Notes under the pieces: generated by a model | Database searches by the model: none | What the model was told of the DNA's origin: nothing | The model's input: only the letters and a program-made list of their open reading frames with translations | Shown here: piece after piece, positions 38,053 through 47,973 of the stretch | How positions within the stretch are numbered: position 1 is the stretch's first letter | Layout: the number at the start of each line of letters is the position of its first letter | Made by a program: the position numbers and the translations under genes | NCBI RefSeq assembly: GCF_000472965.1 | Contig: NZ_AXAU01000026.1 | Span: forward strand, 9,099-73,098 | Origin: Bradyrhizobium murdochi | GTDB lineage: Bacteria > Pseudomonadota > Alphaproteobacteria > Rhizobiales > Xanthobacteraceae | Direction: 5' to 3' | DNA: 64,000 nucleotides

Positions 38053-39846
38053 TCAAACGCCTGCCACCGACGACCAGATATCCGCAAGCTTGCGCTTGAA
38101 GGCCCGCCAGCTTGTCAGGGGTACGACTTTCTCCTCCTCTTCCGGCAGCCGCAGGCCAACCACGTTGACGCGGCCGCCACTGATGTTGCGCGCGACAAGG
38201 ACGATGGGATCGAGCGCCAGTTCCGCGCCTGCTTTCGGCGCGTGGTCGAGATGGATATCGAAATAATCCGACAGCGTCAGCTTGGCCTGATCCTCGGTGG
38301 TGGTGACGCCATAGACCTCCGCCAGTTCACCCAGCGTGTGCTCGCCCGACACCATGAAATCCCCGAGCAGATGCGGGTCGGGCGCCGTGCTCGGCGGCAT
38401 ATCGACAAAGAAGCGGTCCAGCGCCTCGGCCTTTTCCGGCGGCGCCAGCAAATAGACGTAGTCGCCGGCTTCGATCGGATCGGCCTCGGCGGGCGAGAGA
38501 ATCCGCTCGTCGCGGATGACGAGCGTCGGCTTTGACCAGGATGGCGTAAGGCCGCGCCGGAAATACAGGCTCTTCGCCCGTACCGGATAGCCGACCAGTT
38601 GCTGCTCGAGCTGGCCGGGCAGATCGAGCTCGACGCGCCGTGGACCGCGTTCGACGCGCGGCAGCGCCACGTGCAGCCACCGCGCCGCCGGCGCCAGTGT
38701 CCAGCCCTGCAGCAATAGCGAGATGATGACCACGACAAAGGCGACGTCGAAATAGAGATAGGCTTTTGGCAATCCGACCAGCATCGGGATCGAGGCGAGG
38801 AAGATCGCGACCGCGCCACGCAGCCCGGTCCAGGCGATGAAAATCTTTTCCCGCCAGTTGAACCGGAACGGCACCAGGCACAGCAATACCGCGAGCGGCC
38901 GCGCCACCAACATCAGCACCAGCGCCACGATCACGGCCGGACCGACGCTATCCAGCAGGCGCTGCGGCGACGCCAGCAGCCCAAGCAGGACGAACATCAC
39001 GATCTGCGCCAGCCAGGTCGCGGCATCGAGAAACGTCACCACCGAATTATGGGCGCGCGTCGGCCGGTTGCCGACGATGATTCCCGCGAGATAGACCGCG
39101 AGAAAGCCCGACGCGTGTGCAGTCTGCGCGACACCGAACACCACCAATGCAGCGGTCGTGACGAAGGGCGCATGCAAGCCCTGCGGCAGCGCCATGTGAT
39201 TGAGCGCCAGCACCACCAGGCGACCGCCGACCACACCGAAGATGGCACCGAGCAGACCTTCACGCGCGAGTTCGAATGCGACATGCCCAGGTGAGCTTTG
39301 ACCGATGGAGATGAACTCGACCAGCATCAAGGTGAGGAAGATCGCAAACGGATCGTTGGTGCCGGATTCCGCTTCCAGCGTCGCCCCGACACGCGGACGC
39401 AGGCGCAGGCCCTGGGTGTGGACGAGCAGAAACACCGCGGCAGCATCGGTCGACGCCACCACCGCGCCGACCAGCAGCGACTCGGTCCAGTTCAGGTCGA
39501 GCGCGTATTTGGCGACGGGCGCTGTGATCAGCGCGGTGAGCAATACGCCGATCGTCGCCAGCACCATCGAGGGCGCCAGCACCGTGCGAATGCTCTGAAA
39601 TTTGGTTCGCAGGCCGCCGTCGAACAGGATCAGCGCCAGCGCCACCGAGCCGACCAGATAGGTGGTGCGGACATCATCGAAGCTGAGCTGGCCCGGCCCG
39701 GCATCGCCCGCCAGCATGCCGATCAGGAGGAACACCAGCAGCAGCGGCGCCCCGAAGCGCAATGCAAGCAGGCTCGACAGGATGCCTGCCATCACCAAAA
39801 TGGCGCCCAGAAAGATGGCGATGCTGACCGAGTCGAGAGAAGCCAT
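38053..39846 (-). CDS. K+/H+ antiporter (CvrA/NhaP2 type, CPA1 with RCK_C domain)
   Basis: A 597-residue protein starting at ATG 39846. The N-terminal 400 residues are a Na+/K+-H+ exchanger with about 12 helices (FGAPLLLVFLLIGMLAGDAG, ASTDAAAVFLLVHTQG). A cytosolic RCK_C/TrkA-C-like domain (LVIRDERILSPAEADPIEAG) and a CorC/HlyC-type C-terminal domain follow. It should extrude K+ or Na+ and help volume or pH control. It lies divergently next to the MscS channel, another osmotic safety device. Confidence 0.88.
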   Translation of the reverse strand: MASLDSVSIAIFLGAILVMAGILSSLLALRFGAPLLLVFLLIGMLAGDAGPGQLSFDDVRTTYLVGSVALALILFDGGLRTKFQSIRTVLAPSMVLATIGVLLTALITAPVAKYALDLNWTESLLVGAVVASTDAAAVFLLVHTQGLRLRPRVGATLEAESGTNDPFAIFLTLMLVEFISIGQSSPGHVAFELAREGLLGAIFGVVGGRLVVLALNHMALPQGLHAPFVTTAALVVFGVAQTAHASGFLAVYLAGIIVGNRPTRAHNSVVTFLDAATWLAQIVMFVLLGLLASPQRLLDSVGPAVIVALVLMLVARPLAVLLCLVPFRFNWREKIFIAWTGLRGAVAIFLASIPMLVGLPKAYLYFDVAFVVVIISLLLQGWTLAPAARWLHVALPRVERGPRRVELDLPGQLEQQLVGYPVRAKSLYFRRGLTPSWSKPTLVIRDERILSPAEADPIEAGDYVYLLAPPEKAEALDRFFVDMPPSTAPDPHLLGDFMVSGEHTLGELAEVYGVTTTEDQAKLTLSDYFDIHLDHAPKAGAELALDPIVLVARNISGGRVNVVGLRLPEEEEKVVPLTSWRAFKRKLADIWSSVAGV

Positions 39847-40069
39847 GAACCTCCGATATCGTCGCAAATACTTGCAATTGCATCCTTATCGTTGCCACAC
39901 TTGATCGCCAACCCATTTCTGCGATCGCGGCAATGTGCCCGATTTACGGGTCTGACCATGCCCCGTAGCAGCGTGTCGATGGCATCCGCACGTCGCCTGT
40001 GAGAATCTGCCTGCTATTCGCGAATCACCTTTGTCTGATGGGGCCAGAGCCTCGAACGAGAATTTTCCG

Positions 40070-41380
40070 ATGGACCTGAAAGAGATCATCGAGATCCTGC
40101 ACAACACGGCGCGTTCGGTCGGCGCGGAGGTCACCTCGCCCTGGTTCTATCTGCAACTGGGACTGATCCTGACGGCCGCAGGCATCGCCTGGGCCGGCGC
40201 CACCGCCGTGCGCTCCAGGATAGACGTTTCGTCGGTTGCAATGGGCTGGCCGGCGCCGTTCCGGCTGTTCGTCCGCGTGCTGGTCGGCAGCACATCGACG
40301 GCGGTGTTCGCGCTTCTGATGACGCTGACGCGCTGGGTCATGATCGCGTCGACCTGGCCGAGCCGCAGCTATCTGCTCGCGGTTGCCGCCAAGCTCGCCT
40401 TCGCGTGGCTGGTCATCAACCTCATCACCTCGGTGATCCGCAATACCTTCGTGGTCCGGCTGGTGTCCATCTCGGCCTGGCTGGTCGTGGCCCTAAGCAT
40501 TCTGGGCCAGCTCGAGCCGGTGGTCGAGGCGCTCGACTCGGTCTCGATCGTGCTCGGCGATCTCAGGTTGACGCCGCTGCTCCTGATCAAGCTCGGCGCG
40601 CTCCTCATCGTGGCGCTGTGGCTGACCAACATCGCCAGCAACTTCGTGGAAGGCCGCATCACCCGGTCCGGCGATCTGACGCCGTCGATCCAGGTTCTCC
40701 TCGTCAAGATCGTCCGGTTCACGCTGATGGTATTTGCCATTGCGGTGGCCCTGAGCGCGGTCGGTATCAACCTCGCGGCGCTCGCGGTGTTTACCGGCGC
40801 GGCTGGCGTCGGTATCGGTCTCGGCCTGCAGAAGATCGTCGCCAACTTCATCAGCGGCATCATCCTCCTGGTCGACAAGTCGGTGAAGCCGGGCGATCTC
40901 GTCACCATTGGCGACAACACCGGGCGCATCAGCACGATGAAGACGCGCTACATCTCGGTTGCCGCCGGCGACGGCCGCGAGTTCCTGATCCCGAACGAGG
41001 ACCTGGTGACGCAGAAGGTCGTGAACTGGACCTATACCGACAAGAACACGCTGGTGAAGGTGCTGTTCAGCACCAATTACGACGCCGACCCGCGGGCGGT
41101 GTGCAAGCTGGCCATCGACATTGCCGGCGCCGTGCCGCGGGCCATCAAGAACAAGCCCCCGAACTGCATCCTGACCGAATTCGCCGAGGCCGGCATGAAG
41201 TTCTCCCTGACCTTCTGGCTGCCCGATCCTGACGGCCTCGACAACGTGAAGAGCGACGTGATGCTGGAGCTGTGGGACGCGTTCAAGCGAGAGGGGATCC
41301 GTGTTCCCTATCCGGTCCGCGAAATCCGCGTCCGCGGCGGCGCGCTGCCGGTCGAGCCCGTGGTGGAAGTTTCCGGCTAG
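40070..41380 (+). CDS. MscS-family mechanosensitive ion channel
   Basis: A 436-residue protein from ATG 40070 with extra N-terminal helices before the core. The pore helix FTGAAGVGIGLGLQKIVANFISG and the beta domain KPGDLVTIGDNTGRI are typical, and GREFLIPNEDLVTQKVVNW is a good MscS signature. It opens under membrane tension to release solutes. It is divergent from the K+/H+ antiporter, fitting an osmotic response pair. Confidence 0.9.
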   Translation: MDLKEIIEILHNTARSVGAEVTSPWFYLQLGLILTAAGIAWAGATAVRSRIDVSSVAMGWPAPFRLFVRVLVGSTSTAVFALLMTLTRWVMIASTWPSRSYLLAVAAKLAFAWLVINLITSVIRNTFVVRLVSISAWLVVALSILGQLEPVVEALDSVSIVLGDLRLTPLLLIKLGALLIVALWLTNIASNFVEGRITRSGDLTPSIQVLLVKIVRFTLMVFAIAVALSAVGINLAALAVFTGAAGVGIGLGLQKIVANFISGIILLVDKSVKPGDLVTIGDNTGRISTMKTRYISVAAGDGREFLIPNEDLVTQKVVNWTYTDKNTLVKVLFSTNYDADPRAVCKLAIDIAGAVPRAIKNKPPNCILTEFAEAGMKFSLTFWLPDPDGLDNVKSDVMLELWDAFKREGIRVPYPVREIRVRGGALPVEPVVEVSG

Positions 41381-41496
41381 ATGCAAGCCCTTTAAAGCCG
41401 CGCCGTGGCCCAACCTCGGCTTGCACTGACCGGTTGGATCATTAAATTAGGCATTCAAAATCAGCCCTTTTTCCGTTCCAGAAGTATGACCCGCCC

Positions 41497-42321
41497 ATGA
41501 GCTATATCGAAGCCACCGACACCTCCTTGCGAAAAACCGGCCAGATCAAGCTGCACGGCGCCAGCGGCTTCGCCGGCATGCGCAAGGCGGGCGCGCTGGT
41601 GGCCAAATGCCTCGACGAGCTCACCGACGTCGTCAAGGCGGGCGTTCCGACCTCGCGGATCGACGAATTCGTCCGCGACTTCGCCTTCAGCCAGGGCGCC
41701 TATCCGGCGACGCTGATGTATCGCGGTTACCGCTACTCGACCTGCACCTCGATCAATCACGTGGTCTGCCACGGCATGCCAGGCGACCGCGCGCTGAAGG
41801 AAGGCGACATCGTCAATATCGATGTCACTTTCATCGTCGACGGCTGGTACGGCGATTCCAGCCGGATGTATGTGATTGCTCCGATCGCCCGCAAGGCCGA
41901 GCGACTGATCGAAGTCACCTATGAGGCGATGATGCGCGGCATCGCCGCCGTGAAACCCGGCGCGACCACCGGCGACATCGGCCATGCCATCCAGAGTTTT
42001 GTCGAGCCGCAGGGCATGAGCGTGGTGCGCGATTTCTGCGGCCATGGCCTCGGGCGCATGTTCCACGACGAGCCCAACATCATCCATATCGGCCGGCCCG
42101 GCGAAGGCGTGATGCTCAAGCCCGGCATGTTTTTCACGATCGAGCCGATGATCAATCTCGGCAAGCCGCATGTAAAAATCCTGTCCGACGGCTGGACCGC
42201 CGTGACCCGCGATCGCTCGCTCTCGGCGCAATTCGAGCATTCGGTCGGCGTCACCGCAACCGGCGTCGAAATTTTTACGCTGTCAGAGCGCAACGGCGAG
42301 AAGCCGCTGGCGGCGGCCTAA
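41497..42321 (+). CDS. map: Methionine aminopeptidase, type I
   Basis: A 274-residue metallopeptidase removing N-terminal Met. Substrate His in NHVVCHGMP; metal ligands D in NIDVTFI and GDSSR, H in FCGHGLGR, E in FFTIEPM and E in FEHSVGVT. No N-terminal zinc-finger extension. A second map elsewhere is common in rhizobia. The gene is monocistronic here, upstream of the Tat-MBL gene. Confidence 0.95.
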   Translation: MSYIEATDTSLRKTGQIKLHGASGFAGMRKAGALVAKCLDELTDVVKAGVPTSRIDEFVRDFAFSQGAYPATLMYRGYRYSTCTSINHVVCHGMPGDRALKEGDIVNIDVTFIVDGWYGDSSRMYVIAPIARKAERLIEVTYEAMMRGIAAVKPGATTGDIGHAIQSFVEPQGMSVVRDFCGHGLGRMFHDEPNIIHIGRPGEGVMLKPGMFFTIEPMINLGKPHVKILSDGWTAVTRDRSLSAQFEHSVGVTATGVEIFTLSERNGEKPLAAA

Positions 42322-42569
42322 ATTCCGCTTCGGCCCAACCCGGCTACATCGAACGCAGTCGGCTCAACTTTTTGGTTGCGATGCACGACGCGACTGCTTG
42401 AACGAGGCTGCCAAGCGGCCTGTTGCAAGTCGTTCTCAATACGACATCGCCTTCCTGCCGCCAGTCAACTAATCCTAACCTTTGCGGAATAGGCCGGGCG
42501 CGCCGGTGTAGGACTCGGCACGGGGCGCCTTCCGGCAGCGAGAGCCTCTGGCAGGCAAGGGATCAACCA

Positions 42570-43544
42570 ATGGGAGCAAGAGCAATGTTCGAGATTTCAC
42601 GGCGCGATCTGGTTCTCGGGAGCACAGCGGCGGCCCTGGTTTTCGGTCTGAGGGGGCCGGTTTCTTTCATCGGGGCGGCACATGCGCAGCGCGCCGCCGA
42701 CAGCCTCAAATTCAAGGTCGGCGACATCGAGGCCTTCAGCCTGCATGAGGGCAGTGTCGAGCGCGCCGCCACTGAGGGAATGATCAAGAATGCCTCGCTT
42801 GACGACATCAAGAAGGCGCTGACGGCTGCCGGCATCAACCCGGACAAGTTCGACAATCCCTTCACTGTCACCGCGATCCGGACTGGCGGCAAGGTCGTGC
42901 TGTTCGACACCGGTTTTGGCGGCAATGGCCCGGCGACAGTGGGCAAGCTCGCCGACAACATGAAGGCGGCTGGCCTTGATCCGGCGACGGTTTCAACGGT
43001 CGTGATCTCGCATTTCCATCCCGATCACATCTCCGGGCTGTGGGTGAAAGAAACCAACGCGCAGGTTTTCCCGAATGCGGAAATCCTGATGCCCGAGGTG
43101 GAGTACAAGTTCTGGACCGATCCGGCGCTGGTCGAGAAGATGCCCGAGAACATGCGGCCGCTCGTCAAGCGAATCCAGGCAACTTTCCCGACCTGGAAGA
43201 ACATCAAGCAGTACAACGACGGTGCCGACCTCGCGCCCGGCGTCAAGGCGATTGCCACGCCCGGCCACACCGTCGGCCACATGTCGTTCCTGGTCGCTTC
43301 GGGCGGGCAGCAGTTGTTCATCCAGAGCGACGTCACCGGCATGCACCAGTTGTTCGTGCGCAATCCCGGCTGGTTCTCGTCCTTCGACGCCGACGGGCCG
43401 AAGGCGGAAGCCACGCGGCGCGCGTTCTTCGACCGCGTCATCGCGGAAAAGGGCATGATCGCCGGCTATCACTTCGGCTTCCCGAATGTCGGCACGCTGA
43501 CAAAGGACGGCAATGGCTACGCATTCGCGGCCGTGAAGGCCTGA
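42570..43544 (+). CDS. Tat-exported metallo-beta-lactamase-fold hydrolase
   Basis: About 324 residues from ATG 42570 (or ATG 42585). A Tat signal SRRDLVLGSTAAALVFGLRG is followed by cleavage near AHAQR. The metal motif HFHPDHISG fits the HxHxDH MBL pattern; a later histidine is in ATPGHTVGHMSF and the Asp in FIQSDVTG. Substrate is unknown; relatives include lactonases and quorum-quenching or sulfur enzymes. A strong terminator follows. Confidence 0.88.
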   Translation: MGARAMFEISRRDLVLGSTAAALVFGLRGPVSFIGAAHAQRAADSLKFKVGDIEAFSLHEGSVERAATEGMIKNASLDDIKKALTAAGINPDKFDNPFTVTAIRTGGKVVLFDTGFGGNGPATVGKLADNMKAAGLDPATVSTVVISHFHPDHISGLWVKETNAQVFPNAEILMPEVEYKFWTDPALVEKMPENMRPLVKRIQATFPTWKNIKQYNDGADLAPGVKAIATPGHTVGHMSFLVASGGQQLFIQSDVTGMHQLFVRNPGWFSSFDADGPKAEATRRAFFDRVIAEKGMIAGYHFGFPNVGTLTKDGNGYAFAAVKA

Positions 43545-43565
43545 TCGCAGGTAAGGAGCGAAACG

Positions 43566-43600
43566 AAGGCGCCGCGCTATGTGTGCGGCGCCTTTTCTTC
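43566..43600 (+). terminator. Intrinsic terminator after the MBL gene
   Basis: AAGGCGCCGC (43566-43575) is a perfect inverted match to GCGGCGCCTT (43585-43594), nine-base loop, followed by TTCTTC. It isolates the MBL gene from radC. Confidence 0.85.
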
Positions 43601-43657
43601 AGATGCTGTCGCACTTTAGAGTTGCAAAAGCTCGCAGGCACGGCATGGTTACGGCCG

Positions 43658-44371
43658 ATGCCTGCCAGGACCAGCAATCCCCCGGATCAATCCACAGAGA
43701 CGCCGCACTATCACGGCCATCGCGAACGCCTGCGCGAGCGCTTTTATGCGGCCGGGCCGGAGGCGCTGAGCGACTACGAGCTACTGGAGATGGCGCTGTT
43801 TCCGGCCCTGCCCCGGCGCGACACCAAGCCGCTGGCAAAAGCGTTGTTGAAAAAATTCGGCTCGTTCGCCGAAGTCATCCATGCGCCGGTGGCGCGCCTG
43901 CGCGAGGTCGACGGCATCGGCGAGGCTTCGGTGAACCAGATCAAGCTGCTCGCCGCGGCGGCAAGCCGGGTCGCGAAGGGCGAGATCAAGCGCAAGATTG
44001 CGCTCTCGTCCTGGAACGACGTGATCGATTATTGCCGGAGCGGCATGGCGTTTGCCGACAAGGAGCAGTTTCGCCTGCTGTTCCTTGACAAGCGCAATCA
44101 ACTGATCGCCGACGAGGTGCAGCAGACCGGCACCGTCGACCACACCCCGGTCTATCCCCGCGAGGTGATCAAGCGGGCGCTCGAACTATCGGCGACCGCG
44201 CTGATCCTCGTGCACAACCATCCGTCCGGCGATCCGACGCCGTCGCAGGCCGATATCCACATGACCAAAGCGATCGTCGAGATCGCAAAGCCGCTCGGCA
44301 TTTCCGTGCACGACCACATCATCGTCGGCAAGAATGGGCACGCGAGCCTGAAGGGGATGCGGCTGATCTAG
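43658..44371 (+). CDS. radC: RadC/UPF0758 family JAMM-domain protein
   Basis: A 237-residue protein from ATG 43658. N-terminal helix-hairpin-helix-like part (ALSDYELLEMALFPALPRRD), then the MPN/JAMM domain with HNHPSGDPTPSQAD (H186, H188, D199) and the C-terminal PLGISVHDHIIVGKNGHAS. RadC family proteins were linked with DNA repair, but their enzymatic role is unsettled; related genes are often found on mobile DNA. Two partial radC copies lie at 48008 and 54677. Confidence 0.93.
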   Translation: MPARTSNPPDQSTETPHYHGHRERLRERFYAAGPEALSDYELLEMALFPALPRRDTKPLAKALLKKFGSFAEVIHAPVARLREVDGIGEASVNQIKLLAAAASRVAKGEIKRKIALSSWNDVIDYCRSGMAFADKEQFRLLFLDKRNQLIADEVQQTGTVDHTPVYPREVIKRALELSATALILVHNHPSGDPTPSQADIHMTKAIVEIAKPLGISVHDHIIVGKNGHASLKGMRLI

Positions 44372-44576
44372 CGTATTGCTAATCGCCAACGAGGCGACCA
44401 GCATCGTGCCGCGGCAGGACCTCGCACGGCGAAATCACGACCGATGATATCGAAATCAGATGATCGCAACGCGCAGTTGCGCTAGTATCCACCTGTCGAG
44501 CGTCCCTCGCCGTGCGCTCTAGCGTCGAGGGGCCGACAAACTAACGTCGGATAGGTTTTCGCATCGGAGGACCGTC

Positions 44577-45152
44577 ATGACCAGCACTTCAGACACCGTA
44601 AAGAGCCCTCAGGCCGGTTCGGATACGGCACCGCTACGCGCCAAGTGGGGGTGGATCGTCGCACTCGGCGTCGTCTATCTGCTCGCCGGGTTTATCGCGC
44701 TCGGCAGCGTCGCAATGGCCACCGTCGTGAGCGTCCTCGTGGTCGGCGTGATGATGATCATCGCCGGCGTCGCAGAGGTGGTTAGCGCCTTCCAGATCAA
44801 GAGCTGGGGCAAATTTCTGCTCTGGGCTCTGCTTGGCGTGCTCTACATCATCGCCGGCTTCGTCACGTTCCAGAATCCGTTGCTCGCGGCAGTGCTACTG
44901 ACCCTCGTTCTCGGCGCAGCGCTGGTGGTCTCGGGCATCACGCGGATCGTGCTGGCTTTCAGCATGAAACGAGAAATGCCCTGGATCTGGGTCGCGCTAT
45001 CCGGCGTGATCACGCTTCTGCTCGGCGTGCTGATCCTGGTGCGCTGGCCGGTTTCGAGTCTCTATATCCTCGGCCTGTTCCTCGCCATCGATCTCATCAT
45101 GGCCGGCGCTGGTTGGATCGGGCTCGGCTTCGGCCTGCGCCGCGCTCGCTGA
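44577..45152 (+). CDS. HdeD/DUF308-family membrane protein
   Basis: A 191-residue protein with six hydrophobic segments in three pairs, beginning WGWIVALGVVYLLAGFIALG and repeating the LLALGVLYIIAGF-like motif (DUF308 units). HdeD relatives confer acid resistance at high density in E. coli. The gene is preceded by a GGAGG ribosome site and followed by a LapA-like small membrane protein and a patatin, all on one strand, possibly one operon. Confidence 0.85.
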   Translation: MTSTSDTVKSPQAGSDTAPLRAKWGWIVALGVVYLLAGFIALGSVAMATVVSVLVVGVMMIIAGVAEVVSAFQIKSWGKFLLWALLGVLYIIAGFVTFQNPLLAAVLLTLVLGAALVVSGITRIVLAFSMKREMPWIWVALSGVITLLLGVLILVRWPVSSLYILGLFLAIDLIMAGAGWIGLGFGLRRAR

Positions 45153-45206
45153 GGTGTGGTTAGCGGGCTGTAGCACAGTCCCTTGATCGACGAAAAGGAG
45201 GCGCCC

Positions 45207-45437
45207 ATGCGCTGGATCTACCTTGCCGTCATCATCCTGTTCGTCGCGGCAACGATCATCTTCGCGCTGCAGAACTTCGAGATCGTCACCATGTCCTTCC
45301 TCGGCCTGAATGCCCAAGTGCCGCTCGCTGTGCTGGTCGCCGTCGCCTACCTGCTGGGCGCGGCGACGGGTGGCAGTCTGTTCGCACTACTGCGCCGATC
45401 TTACGAAAGGTCGAGAGGAAGTATCGGAGCGTCCTGA
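45207..45437 (+). CDS. LapA/DUF1049-family small membrane protein
   Basis: A 76-residue protein from ATG 45207 with two helices (IYLAVIILFVAATIIFALQN and AVLVAVAYLLGAATGGSLFA) around the QNFEIVTMSFLG motif, diagnostic of DUF1049/LapA domains. E. coli LapA helps LPS assembly control. The AAGGAG ribosome site supports this start. It lies 39 bp before the patatin gene. Confidence 0.85.
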   Translation: MRWIYLAVIILFVAATIIFALQNFEIVTMSFLGLNAQVPLAVLVAVAYLLGAATGGSLFALLRRSYERSRGSIGAS

Positions 45438-45475
45438 ATTGAGTGTCGTTTCATCTCCGATCAACGAGGGTGACG

Positions 45476-46504
45476 ATGGACGAAACAGCGCGCGAACCCG
45501 TTCTGGTGGATCTTGCTTTGCAAGGCGGAGGCTCCCACGGCGCTTTCACCTGGGGCGTGCTGGACCGGCTGATCGAGGAGCCGTGGCTGCGGATCGAGGC
45601 AATCTCCGGCACGTCGGCGGGCGCAATGAATGCAGCCCTGGTGGCCGACGGGTGGACGCAAGGCGGTGCCGATGGAGCGCGGGCGGCGCTCGCGGCCTTC
45701 TGGCGAGGCGTGTCGCGCGCTGCCACGTTCAGCCCGCTGCAGCGCTCGCCGCTCGACCGGCTGATGGGCCGCTGGACGCTCGACACCTCACCCGCCTATG
45801 TCGCCATGGACCTGATGGCCCGTGTACTTTCGCCTTATGATCTCAATCCGCTCGGCCTCAACCCGCTGCGTGCCATCCTCGCCGCAAGCATCGATTTCGA
45901 GCGACTGGCCCGGGCATCAATCAGGCTGTTCGTCACCGCGACCAACGTGCGCACCGGCCGCGGCCGCATCTTCCGCAATGCGGAGATCACGGCCGACGTC
46001 CTGCTTGCCTCGGCTTGTCTGCCGACCATGTTCCAGGCGATCGAGGTCGACGGCGAACCCTATTGGGATGGCGGCTATGCCGGCAATCCGACGCTTACGC
46101 CGCTGGTGCGCGAAAGCGACGCTCACGACACCATCCTGGTGCAGATCAATCCGCGCGAACGACCGAAACCGCCGCGTACGGCGAACGAAATTCTCAACCG
46201 CCTCAACGAAATCTCCTTCAACTCGCCGCTAATGAAGGAATTGCGCATGATCGCGCTGCTGCGCCAGGTGGCGGACCCCGGACACGGCGAGGGCGCGCGC
46301 TGGGCCGGAATGCGTACGCACCGGATCATGACCGACGCGCTCACGGAGTTCGGCGCATCATCTAAGCTCAACGCTGAATGGGAGTTTGTTTCACTGCTCA
46401 AGGAAGAAGGACGCAAGAGCGCCGACGCATTCCTCAAGGCGCATGGTGACGACCTCGGCCGGCGCTCCACTGCCGATCTCGATGCACTGCTTGCGGAGTG
46501 CTGA
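45476..46504 (+). CDS. Patatin-like phospholipase
   Basis: A 342-residue serine hydrolase from ATG 45476. The oxyanion-hole GGGSHGAF (17-24), nucleophile GTSAG (S47) and dyad aspartate DGG (D198) are all present. Patatins cleave phospholipids or, in some bacteria, poly-hydroxybutyrate granules. The adjacent GntP permease starts five bases after its stop, so they are probably co-transcribed. A polymer or lipid turnover role is inferred. Confidence 0.88.
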   Translation: MDETAREPVLVDLALQGGGSHGAFTWGVLDRLIEEPWLRIEAISGTSAGAMNAALVADGWTQGGADGARAALAAFWRGVSRAATFSPLQRSPLDRLMGRWTLDTSPAYVAMDLMARVLSPYDLNPLGLNPLRAILAASIDFERLARASIRLFVTATNVRTGRGRIFRNAEITADVLLASACLPTMFQAIEVDGEPYWDGGYAGNPTLTPLVRESDAHDTILVQINPRERPKPPRTANEILNRLNEISFNSPLMKELRMIALLRQVADPGHGEGARWAGMRTHRIMTDALTEFGASSKLNAEWEFVSLLKEEGRKSADAFLKAHGDDLGRRSTADLDALLAEC

Positions 46505-46509
46505 GGGCG

Positions 46510-47973
46510 ATGACCCTGTTGGGACTTCTCGGCATCCTGATCGGCCTTGGCCTCTTGATCTTGTTCGCCTATCGGGGCTGGAGCGTGTTGGTGCTCGCGC
46601 CGCTTGCCGCGCTGGTTGCCGCACTGTTTTCCCGCGAGCCGCTGCTGGCCCACTGGACCCAGACCTTCATGGTCAGCGCGGCAGGCTTTCTGGCCCAGTT
46701 CTTTCCGCTGTTCCTGCTCGGCGCCCTGTTCGGCAAACTGATGGAAGACAGCGGCTCGGTCGCCGCGATCGCGACCTTCATGACGCAGCGGCTGGGCACG
46801 CGGCGGGCTGTGCTCGCAGTGGTGCTCGCTGGAGCGCTCGTCACATATGGCGGCGTCAGCCTGTTTGTCGCCTTCTTCGTGCTCGCACCGATGGCGCACG
46901 AGCTGTTTCGCAATGCCGGCATCCCGCGGCGGCTGATGCCGGCGGCAATCGTGCTCGGCACCTCCACCTTCACCATGTCGGCGTTGCCCGGCACGCCATC
47001 GATCCAGAACGCGATCCCGATGCCATTCTTCGGCACCACCCCATTCGCCGCGCCCGGCCTTGGCATTCTGGCATCGTTGATCATGCTCGGCTTCGGCCTG
47101 TGGTGGCTCAACCGCGAAGTGGCCAACTCAAAAAGAAACGGCGAAGGCTTCGGCGACGGCGTGCCGATGCCTTCTGCCCGTCTTGCCATCGACGAAAAGC
47201 TGCGCGAACGCGCCACCACCGCGCGGGAGTTCGATCCGGCGGAGATCGTACACGGTGCGGTGACCGACGTTCCGCCGTCAGTTGTACTCGCCGCACTGCC
47301 GCTCACTGTGGTGATTATCATCAATCTCGCGATGTCGCTGCTCATCTTGCCGGCACTGGACACCCGCTTTCTGGCCGAAGCTCGCTGGGGCGAAACGTCG
47401 CTCGCAGCCGTCGGCGGCGTATGGGCTGTCATCACAGCCCTCGCCTGTGCGATCGTGACGGTTCTCGCCGTCAGCCATCGGCGATTGCCGGCCCTGCGTG
47501 CAACCATGGACGCCGGCGCCAACGCCGCCGTACTGCCGGCCCTGAGCGTTGCGAGCCTGGTCGGCTTCGGCGCCGTGGTGGCGGCGATGCCCGCCTTTGA
47601 TGTCGTACGCGACACCGTGCTCGGGATCGGCGGCGGACCGCTGGTTTCGCTCGCGGTGGCGACCAACGTGCTCGCCGCGCTCACGGGGTCGGCATCGGGC
47701 GGGCTGACCATTGCGCTCGACGCACTCGGGGCGACGTATATGACGCGCGCGGCGGAGATCGGACTCGATCCCGCGCTGCTGCATCGCGTGGCGGTGATCA
47801 GTTCGGGTACGCTCGACAGCCTGCCGCATAACGGCGCGGTAGTCACGCTGCTCGCCGTCTGCGGATCGACGCACCGGGACAGCTATCGCGACATCGTCAT
47901 GGTCGGCATCGTCGGCGCACTCATCGCGCTCGTTGCCGTCATCGCGCTCGGCTCGGTGGCGGGATCGTTCTGA
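46510..47973 (+). CDS. GntP-family permease
   Basis: A 487-residue polytopic transporter with about 12 helices, starting at ATG 46510 (an in-frame upstream start at 46498 is possible). The GTSTFTMSALPGTPSIQNAIP motif and the second-half pattern SASGGLTIALDAL with PHNGAVVTLLA are typical of GntP gluconate or 3-hydroxybutyrate/hydroxy-acid permeases. Coupled to a patatin; a hydroxy-acid symport role is an inference. Confidence 0.85.
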   Translation: MTLLGLLGILIGLGLLILFAYRGWSVLVLAPLAALVAALFSREPLLAHWTQTFMVSAAGFLAQFFPLFLLGALFGKLMEDSGSVAAIATFMTQRLGTRRAVLAVVLAGALVTYGGVSLFVAFFVLAPMAHELFRNAGIPRRLMPAAIVLGTSTFTMSALPGTPSIQNAIPMPFFGTTPFAAPGLGILASLIMLGFGLWWLNREVANSKRNGEGFGDGVPMPSARLAIDEKLRERATTAREFDPAEIVHGAVTDVPPSVVLAALPLTVVIIINLAMSLLILPALDTRFLAEARWGETSLAAVGGVWAVITALACAIVTVLAVSHRRLPALRATMDAGANAAVLPALSVASLVGFGAVVAAMPAFDVVRDTVLGIGGGPLVSLAVATNVLAALTGSASGGLTIALDALGATYMTRAAEIGLDPALLHRVAVISSGTLDSLPHNGAVVTLLAVCGSTHRDSYRDIVMVGIVGALIALVAVIALGSVAGSF

